Assembly (NCBI GenBank): GCA_023388965.1
Contig: JAEWFF010000062.1
Coordinates: 1-36,364, forward strand
Source: Pseudomonadota bacterium
GTDB taxonomy: Bacteria; Pseudomonadota; Alphaproteobacteria; Rhizobiales; Methylopilaceae
Direction: 5' to 3'
Length of the DNA stretch: 36,364 nt
Positions 31,838 to 36,364 of this stretch are shown here, in pieces. Position numbers and translations under genes: made by a program. Every line of letters starts with the position of its first letter. The first letter of the stretch is position 1. The notes under the pieces were generated by a model that was given only the letters and a program-made list of their open reading frames with translations, was not told the origin of the DNA and did not search any database.

Positions 31838-33325
31838 ATGTCCTTTATTCCCCAGTTTGACGCCCAGGCACGCGGGGCTTCATCGACCCCCGCATCATCG
31901 CGGCCGCCCATTGGCGGCATGCGCGGGCGCGGCTCATTTTCCAGAAAGTTCAACGTGACCCAATTCAAGGACCTCGGACTCGACGCCCGGATTCTCAAGG
32001 CGCTCGACGCCGAAGGCTATACGCAGCCGACGCCCATCCAGGCGCAGGCCATTCCCCATCTGATGACCGGCAAGGACCTGCTCGGCATCGCCCAGACCGG
32101 CACCGGCAAGACCGCGGCGTTCGCGCTGCCGATCCTGCACCGCCTCGCCGCCGACAAGCGCAGCGCCCAGCGCCGCTCCTGCCGCGCGCTGATCCTGTCG
32201 CCGACGCGCGAACTGGCCAGCCAGATCGGCGCCAGCTTCAAGGCGTATGGACGCCATCTCGGCCTGTCCTCGACCGTCGTGTTCGGCGGCGTGTCCCACG
32301 GCCCGCAGATCCGCGCGCTCGCCAACGGCGTCGACATCCTGATCGCGACGCCCGGCCGCCTTCTCGACCACATGAACGCGCGCGCACTGACGCTCGAACA
32401 TGTGGAGATTTTCGTGCTCGACGAAGCGGACCAGATGCTCGACATGGGCTTCATCCGCGACATCCGCAAAGTGGTGCGCACCCTGCCCCGCCAGCGGCAG
32501 AACCTGTTCTTCTCCGCGACGATGCCGACCGAGATCGGCACGCTTGCAGGCGAACTCCTGCGCGATCCGGTGCAGGTACAGGTGACGCCGGTCGCCAAGA
32601 CCGCCGACCGCGTGGCGCAGCATGTTGCGTTCGTGCCCGCCGAGAACAAGCGCGCACTGCTCGTGCAGCTTCTCAACGACCGCGACATGAACCGCGTGCT
32701 CGTCTTCTCGCGTACCAAGCACGGCGCCGACAAGATCGCGAAATCGCTCGTTGCCGCCGGCATCGAATCGGCCGCGATCCACGGCAACAAATCGCAGGGC
32801 CAGCGCGAGCGTGCCCTGCACGGCTTCAAGAACGGACAGACGCGCGCGCTCGTCGCAACCGATATCGCGGCACGCGGCATCGACATCGACGGCGTCAGCC
32901 ATGTCGTGAACTTCGACCTGCCGAACGTGCCGGAAAGCTATGTGCACCGCATCGGCCGCACCGCGCGCGCCGGCAATGAGGGCATCGCCATCTCGTTCTG
33001 CGCGCCGGACGAACGCGGCCTGCTGCGCGACATCGAGCGGCTCATCAAGCAGCGCGTTCCGGCGCTCGAAGGCTTCGAAGCGCCGCGCGAGGAAGCCCGC
33101 ACCGCCCACCCCGCTGCGCACCGGCGCGGCGGCCACCAGCCGAACAACAACGCCCCCGGCAACGGCAAGAAGCGCCATCGCCGCGGCGGCGGTGGCGGCA
33201 ATCGCCCGCAGCAGGGGCAGCCGAAGCACGGCCAGCAGGCGCGCGGCGAACGGCCGAACGGCGAACTGAACCGGATGAATTTCATGAAACCGTCCGCACG
33301 CACGCCGGAACCGGCGCGGACCTGA
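31838..33325 (+). CDS. DEAD-box ATP-dependent RNA helicase (RhlE-like)
   Basis: Unwinds RNA duplexes in ribosome assembly or RNA decay. All core motifs are present: Q motif (GYTQPTPIQ), AQTGTGKT, PTRELA, TPGRLLDH, DEAD, SAT, and in the second domain ARGIDID and HRIGRTARAG. The C-terminal tail (about 415-495) is basic and low-complexity, rich in Arg, Gly, Asn, Gln and His, typical of RhlE-like proteins. ATG 31838 lacks a good ribosome site. GTG 31955 (VTQFKDLGL), where family similarity begins, is a serious alternative, and then the first 39 residues would not be translated. A strong terminator follows. Confidence 0.93.
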   Translation: MSFIPQFDAQARGASSTPASSRPPIGGMRGRGSFSRKFNVTQFKDLGLDARILKALDAEGYTQPTPIQAQAIPHLMTGKDLLGIAQTGTGKTAAFALPILHRLAADKRSAQRRSCRALILSPTRELASQIGASFKAYGRHLGLSSTVVFGGVSHGPQIRALANGVDILIATPGRLLDHMNARALTLEHVEIFVLDEADQMLDMGFIRDIRKVVRTLPRQRQNLFFSATMPTEIGTLAGELLRDPVQVQVTPVAKTADRVAQHVAFVPAENKRALLVQLLNDRDMNRVLVFSRTKHGADKIAKSLVAAGIESAAIHGNKSQGQRERALHGFKNGQTRALVATDIAARGIDIDGVSHVVNFDLPNVPESYVHRIGRTARAGNEGIAISFCAPDERGLLRDIERLIKQRVPALEGFEAPREEARTAHPAAHRRGGHQPNNNAPGNGKKRHRRGGGGGNRPQQGQPKHGQQARGERPNGELNRMNFMKPSARTPEPART

Positions 33326-33345
33326 CGGTCAGGACTTCGACGATC

Positions 33346-33370
33346 AAGGGCGCCTCCGGGCGCCCTTTTT
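33346..33370 (+). terminator. Rho-independent terminator after the RNA helicase gene
   Basis: A perfect 9-base-pair stem AAGGGCGCC/GGCGCCCTT (33346-33354 with 33359-33367), loop TCCG, ends in a run of five T. It ends 14 bases before the stop of the convergent small membrane protein. Confidence 0.85.
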
Positions 33371-33383
33371 CATGCGGCCGGCT

Positions 33384-33644
33384 TCATGCCGCCTGGAACC
33401 GCCACCAGACGAACAGGGCCGCGCTCGCCGGCACCGCGAAGACCAGAGCGAGAATCGGCATTTCCTCAGCCACCGTGTATCCGGCCCGAGAGACGCCGAC
33501 ATACAGATTGTAAACCGAGCCGAGCATCCAGACCGGGATGAACCAGAGCGCCGCACTCGACAGCGCGAAATTGCCGAACCGCGCCGCCAGCGCAAACGCC
33601 GCCAGCAGCAGGAACCCGGCGCCGATGACCATGATCGTGTGCAT
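33384..33644 (-). CDS. Small membrane protein, unknown
   Basis: An 86-residue inner-membrane protein with about three hydrophobic segments (near 1-22, 28-48 and 62-82). From ATG 33644 it reads MHTIMVIGAGFLLLAAFALA, with GAGG 8 bases upstream. Longer starts at 33665 and 33722 exist but add only basic, non-membrane residues. The motif SSAALWFIPVWMLGSVYNLYVGVSRAGYT is found in small uncharacterised membrane proteins of Rhizobiales. The function is unknown. Confidence 0.72.
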   Translation of the reverse strand: MHTIMVIGAGFLLLAAFALAARFGNFALSSAALWFIPVWMLGSVYNLYVGVSRAGYTVAEEMPILALVFAVPASAALFVWWRFQAA

Positions 33645-33712
33645 GGCTGCTTCCTCTTTCCGCATTCCCAGTCTGCGCCGTTTCCCGCGAAGATCAATCG
33701 CCATCCGCGCGC

Positions 33713-33740
33713 TTGCGGGCAAAGGCCGCTCTCCTTAGGG
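33713..33740 (+). promoter_or_regulatory. Possible promoter for tRNA-Leu
   Basis: A -35-like TTGCGG (33713-33718), a 16-base spacer and a weak -10 TTAGGG (33735-33740) end 13 bases before the tRNA-Leu 5' end. The position is right but the -10 match is poor. Confidence 0.35.
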
Positions 33741-33753
33741 TGCCGCGCGCTGC

Positions 33754-33840
33754 GCGGTCGTGGCGGAACTGGTAGACGCAAGGGACTTAAAATCCCTCGC
33801 CCGGAAGGGAATGCGGGTTCGACCCCCGCCGACCGCACCA
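33754..33840 (+). tRNA. tRNA-Leu (anticodon TAA)
   Basis: Acceptor GCGGTCG (33754-33760) pairs with CGACCGC (33830-33836), discriminator A at 33837, encoded CCA at 33838-33840. Anticodon stem AGGGA/TCCCT encloses TAA at 33788-33790. The long variable arm and GGGTTCGACCCC T arm fit a class II tRNA-Leu. It stands alone between two minus-strand genes. Confidence 0.97.
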
Positions 33841-33868
33841 TGCCTGCGCGGGGGCACGCACGCTGCGC

Positions 33869-34381
33869 CTATTCCTCCGGCGCCCTCTCGCGCTCCTCGC
33901 CTTTCCGGCGCGGCAGGGCCGGCGTCACCAATGCCAGAACCGCGAGGATGACGACGCCGAGCAGCGTGGCGACGACGGCAACCCCGAACGCGCCGATGCC
34001 GCAGGCAAGGCCGATCGCGCCCGCAAGCCACATTCCCGCGCCGGTCGTCAGGCCCTGAACGCGGCCCCGGCTCTGAATGATGGTGCCGGCGGCCAGGAAG
34101 GACACGCCCGCCGTGACCGCACCGATGGCGCGCACGGGATCGGACCTTATCGCCAGTCCGCCTCCGCTCGTCAGCGCGATGATCTCGAATGTCAGGACAG
34201 CGAAGGTGGCGGAGGCGAGCGAGACCAGCATATGTGTGCGCATGCCGGCGGGATGCTGGCGATATTCACGGTCGAGCCCCATGAGAAGGCCGAGGAAGGC
34301 CGCCGCGCACAGACGCACGAAGATCGTGCCGAGCCCGATCTCGGAATGGAATATCCCGCTTAGTTCGCCGATTGAATCCAT
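33869..34381 (-). CDS. MgtC/SapB family membrane protein
   Basis: A 170-residue inner-membrane protein. From ATG 34381 (GGAG 9 bases upstream) it carries the MgtC/SapB core: LCAAAFLGLLMGLDREYRQHPAGMRTHMLVSLASA, then GAVTAGVSFLAAGTIIQ and GLTTGAGMWLAGAIGLACGIGAF, with about five hydrophobic segments. It ends in a charged tail (RRKGEERERAPEE). MgtC proteins help growth in low magnesium and bind the F-type ATP synthase in Salmonella. This one lacks the C-terminal cytoplasmic domain of MgtC proper, so it is of the short SapB type. No magnesium sensor leader is seen. Confidence 0.92.
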   Translation of the reverse strand: MDSIGELSGIFHSEIGLGTIFVRLCAAAFLGLLMGLDREYRQHPAGMRTHMLVSLASATFAVLTFEIIALTSGGGLAIRSDPVRAIGAVTAGVSFLAAGTIIQSRGRVQGLTTGAGMWLAGAIGLACGIGAFGVAVVATLLGVVILAVLALVTPALPRRKGEERERAPEE

Positions 34382-34453
34382 GCTGTTCTCCGCCGCTCCC
34401 GGCATGAAGCGTTCCGGCGCCCGAAAGGTTCACGCCGTGCCTCGCCTCTTCCG

Positions 34454-35191
34454 CTAATCCGCGAGCTGGCGGCGGACCTCTTCCAGCATGACGGCGATCT
34501 CGGCCGCGGCGCGCGACACTTCTCCGGCATCGCGCCCGCGCACGACGAGATTGGTGTTGTAGCCCCTCTCGTCCTGGAACGGATAGGAGCCGATGGACAC
34601 GGCCGGATGGCGGCGCTGGATCTCGGCCAGCGGCGTGCCGACATCGCCCTCTTTCAGATTGCCGAGAATGGTCTCGGAAATGACGCGCGGGCCGGTGCGC
34701 AGATGCGGCGTCAGCGCCGAGAACATGCTCTGCATGATCTTCGGCACGCCGGCCATGACATGCACATTGCCGATGACGAAGCCGGGCGCGACATTGCCCT
34801 CGGCATAGAGCAGCGAAGCGCCGTCGGGTACGCGCGCCATGCGCATCCGCGCCTCGTTCAGCCGGTCGCCGAACACCTTGCGCATGGCGGCGACGACGCC
34901 GGGATGGAAATCGATGGCAATACCGAACGCTTTCGCGACCGCATCCGCGGTGATGTCGTCATGGGTTGGCCCGATGCCGCCGGTGGTGAAGACATAGGTG
35001 TGGCGTGCGCGCAGCGCGTTGACCGCCTCGACGATCGCCGCCTCCTCGTCGGCAACGATGCGCACCTCTTTCAGGTCGATGCCGAGTTCGGTCAGCCGTT
35101 CGGCGATGAAGCCGGCGTTCTGATCCTTCGTGCGGCCGGACAGGAGTTCGTCCCCGATGAGCAGGACGGCGGCGGTGACAAGCTCGGACAT
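34454..35191 (-). CDS. CinA-like molybdopterin-binding (MoCF) domain protein
   Basis: A 245-residue cytoplasmic protein of the MoCF_biosynth domain found at the N-terminus of CinA, called competence/damage-inducible protein A in many genomes. It has VLLIGDELLSGRTKDQN (about 8-24), the phosphate-binding TTGGIGPTHDDIT (about 70-82) and GVPKIMQSMFSAL. It lacks the C-terminal nicotinamide-nucleotide amidase domain of full CinA, a usual state in alphaproteobacteria where the amidase is separate. ATG 35191 is chosen by family start, although its ribosome site is weak and an ATG at 35230 is in frame. It is divergent from the DUF3008 gene. Confidence 0.92.
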   Translation of the reverse strand: MSELVTAAVLLIGDELLSGRTKDQNAGFIAERLTELGIDLKEVRIVADEEAAIVEAVNALRARHTYVFTTGGIGPTHDDITADAVAKAFGIAIDFHPGVVAAMRKVFGDRLNEARMRMARVPDGASLLYAEGNVAPGFVIGNVHVMAGVPKIMQSMFSALTPHLRTGPRVISETILGNLKEGDVGTPLAEIQRRHPAVSIGSYPFQDERGYNTNLVVRGRDAGEVSRAAAEIAVMLEEVRRQLAD

Positions 35192-35242
35192 GACGCGATT
35201 GTGGCCCTGCGCGCGCGGCTCGGCAAGCACACAAGATGGCGC

Positions 35243-35268
35243 GGAACATGCGGGCGGCCCCGACCGTT
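35243..35268 (+). promoter_or_regulatory. EcfG-type general-stress promoter
   Basis: GGAAC (35243-35247), a 17-base spacer and CGTT (35265-35268) match the full consensus of the alphaproteobacterial general-stress sigma factor EcfG. The expected start is near 35275, and DUF3008 begins at 35304 with a good ribosome site between. The promoter would drive DUF3008 and DUF2934 together. Confidence 0.7.
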
Positions 35269-35303
35269 TCAGAGCAAGTCAACCCCGGACCGGGAGATGC
35301 ATC

Positions 35304-35492
35304 ATGCCTGCCAAATCCGCAGCCCAGCAGAAGGCCGCCGGCGCGGCCCTCGCCGCCAAGCGCGGCGACATGCCGAAATCCAGGCTGAAGGGCGCCTCGC
35401 GCCAGATGGCCGATTCCATGAGCGAGAAGGAACTCGACAAGATGGCCTCGACCAAGCGCAAGGGGAAGCCTGAGCACGTTTCGAAAAAGTAG
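35304..35492 (+). CDS. DUF3008 family small basic protein
   Basis: A 62-residue lysine-rich protein with the family pattern throughout: MPAKSAAQQKAAGAALAAKR, the middle SRLKGASRQMADSMSEKEL and the end STKRKGKPEHVSKK. ATG 35304 follows GGGAG. DUF3008 has no known function; its short, soluble, basic form recalls stress-induced proteins, and the EcfG-type promoter at 35243-35268 supports that. DUF2934 follows 23 bases later with its own ribosome site. Confidence 0.9.
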   Translation: MPAKSAAQQKAAGAALAAKRGDMPKSRLKGASRQMADSMSEKELDKMASTKRKGKPEHVSKK

Positions 35493-35515
35493 GTACACCG
35501 AGGGGAGGACACGCC

Positions 35516-35728
35516 GTGGACGACAGGGAACTCATCCGCCTGCGCGCCTATGAGATATGGATTCGCGAGGGCCAGCCGGAAGGCCGCGAACTCGAACACT
35601 GGATGCAGGCGCGGCGCGAACTGTTCGGCACCGCCGCCGAACGGCGCGACGAGAACCGCGAACGCGTCGATACGGAGCCACGCCAGCCCACGGACGAGGA
35701 ACTGAGACAATCGACCGAGCTGGGCTGA
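35516..35728 (+). CDS. DUF2934 family small protein
   Basis: A 70-residue protein starting at GTG 35516 with GGGAGGA about 8 bases upstream. The family core is IRLRAYEIWIREGQPEGREL then HWMQARREL. The C-terminal part is charged and likely disordered. DUF2934 proteins are common in Rhizobiales and often lie among stress genes. It is the second gene after the EcfG-type promoter. Its function is unknown. Confidence 0.87.
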   Translation: MDDRELIRLRAYEIWIREGQPEGRELEHWMQARRELFGTAAERRDENRERVDTEPRQPTDEELRQSTELG

Positions 35729-35747
35729 GGAGGCTGCATCCTCCGAA

Positions 35748-35943
35748 CCCTCATCCTAAGGAAGGCCGAAGCGCAGTCTCGAAGGGTGAGGCGGCGTGGC
35801 CCTTCGCCTCTCCCGCCTGCGGGAGAGGCCGAGAGCGCGGAGCGCTCCGGGTGAGGGCAAGCACAGCGTTCGGTGCTTACGACTCCCCCTCACCCCGCTC
35901 GGCCTTGCGGCCGAGTCGGCCCTCTCCCGTAAACGGGAGAGGG
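35748..35943. repeat. Palindromic mosaic element
   Basis: It starts CCCTCATCCT, a unit related to the one at 21948. Hairpins visible: CCTCTCCCGC/GCGGGAGAGG (35807-35816 with 35819-35828), CTCGGCC/GGCCGAG (35898-35904 with 35909-35915) and CCCTCTCCCGT/ACGGGAGAGGG (35920-35930 with 35933-35943). GGGTGAGGG near 35850 and CCCTCACCC near 35887 pair around a central AGCAC/GTGCT hairpin. No gene lies inside. Confidence 0.82.
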
Positions 35944-35949
35944 GACGCG

Positions 35950-36084
35950 CATGTCCCGGAAGCGGCGGAGTCGCTGTCCGGGACCCATACTCCGTGACGA
36001 TGCGATCCGATCTCCGGCATCGGCGATCTATCGCCAAGACCGGGAGTATGGGTCCCGGGCTCCGCTTCGCGGCCCCGGGACATG
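35950..36084. repeat. Long inverted repeat with nested arms
   Basis: Inner arms CCGGGACCCATACTCC (35978-35993) and GGAGTATGGGTCCCGG (36043-36058) match perfectly over 16 bases. Outer arms CATGTCCCGG (35950-35959) and CCGGGACATG (36075-36084) also match. Between them lies a smaller fold (CGGCGATCTATCGCC near 36021). No transposase gene or target duplication is seen, so it is a non-autonomous intergenic element at most. Confidence 0.8.
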
Positions 36085-36364
36085 CGGATAATCCGCCGCC
36101 CATGGTTCGAAACGCGATGCTGCCTCCCTCCCGTGTACAGACGCGTGGAATTCTCCCCGTCGGGGTGCTCAGGACACGCCGGGCATGTGCCCGGCGGGTT
36201 CTTCATTCGCATCCTCGGAGGGATGCGCGGAGCAGCGGGCGCTTCCGCCATCCGCAGGGCGGATCGGAAAAGCGCGAAGAAATGGTCCCACGACACAGCG
36301 GCTGCCCGCTGCCCCGCGCGCGGTGTTCTTCGCCATCGGGCGCGCATCCCGTGGGCACCCTCTT
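36085..36364. other. Structured non-coding DNA to the window edge
   Basis: No coding sequence can be supported here on either strand. Several hairpins stand out: CGCCGGGC/GCCCGGCG (36177-36184 with 36189-36196) followed by GGTTCTTC like a weak terminator, GCATCC/GGATGC near 36209-36226, and ATCCGC/GCGGAT (36250-36255 with 36259-36264). I find no motif of RNase P, SRP RNA, tmRNA or a known riboswitch. It may be a further repeat, an untranslated leader or an unrecognised RNA. Confidence 0.4.

Noticed and set aside
33735..34031. Minus-strand frame covering tRNA-Leu
   Set aside because: It runs antisense through a tRNA and into the MgtC/SapB gene; no ribosome site or domain.
36085..36364. Cobalamin riboswitch, SRP RNA, RNase P or tmRNA at the right edge
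   Set aside because: None of the conserved boxes of these RNAs was found on either strand.

Overview
The window reads as chromosomal backbone of an alphaproteobacterium, most likely order Hyphomicrobiales (Rhizobiales). Supporting signs are high GC with antisense open frames, DUF1127, DUF2336, DUF3008 and DUF3126 proteins, a one-mismatch CtrA-type site, an EcfG-type promoter (GGAAC-N17-CGTT), and intergenic palindromic mosaic elements typical of that order. The genus cannot be fixed from this sequence. I found no integrase, transposase, phage gene or CRISPR array.

Layout. 1-2.3 kb: 5' part of tuf (minus), a two-promoter divergent control region, tRNA-Tyr, tRNA-Gly and rlmB. 2.3-6.7 kb: a small exported protein, an MHS-type transporter with a large extra loop, a terminator and promoter in front of tRNA-Thr, a YbdG-like mechanosensitive channel, a small exported protein and a YqaA-like membrane protein. 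6.8-11.3 kb, minus strand: a hybrid histidine kinase, a ROK-like protein whose two halves are in swapped order, and a 71-residue partner. 11.4-13.9 kb: an exported metallo-beta-lactamase-fold hydrolase, cutA, nadK, terminator and a DUF1127 protein. 14.0-17.3 kb: a response regulator/Hpt pair facing a DUF2336/lytic-transglycosylase pair that has a CtrA-like box at its head.

17.3-24.4 kb: flavin reductase and nitroreductase (overlapping), an exported three-repeat protein of unknown family, thrS-yidD-Fe/S scaffold on the minus strand with a palindromic element between the last two, then folE-hisI, a doubled palindrome and a CBS-pair protein. 24.4-31.7 kb: rhomboid protease, tandem PilZ protein, LapG-like cysteine protease, PAP2 phosphatase, DUF3126, cysE, a lysine/alanine-rich protein, an alpha/beta hydrolase, and a zinc-finger/FAD-monooxygenase pair. 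31.8-36.4 kb: DEAD-box RNA helicase, small membrane protein, tRNA-Leu, MgtC/SapB protein, CinA-like protein, the DUF3008/DUF2934 stress pair, and about 630 bases of palindromic repeats and structured non-coding DNA.

Most genes are housekeeping (translation, cofactors, cysteine, NADP). The regulatory content (hybrid kinase, REC-Hpt pair, tandem PilZ, LapG-like protease, EcfG and CtrA sites) points to surface, cell-cycle and general-stress control. The least ordinary items are the apparently permuted ROK protein, the Fe/S scaffold lacking its third cysteine, the REC-Hpt/DUF2336/transglycosylase cluster, the three-repeat exported protein, and a palindromic element that supplies the ribosome-binding site of yidD.
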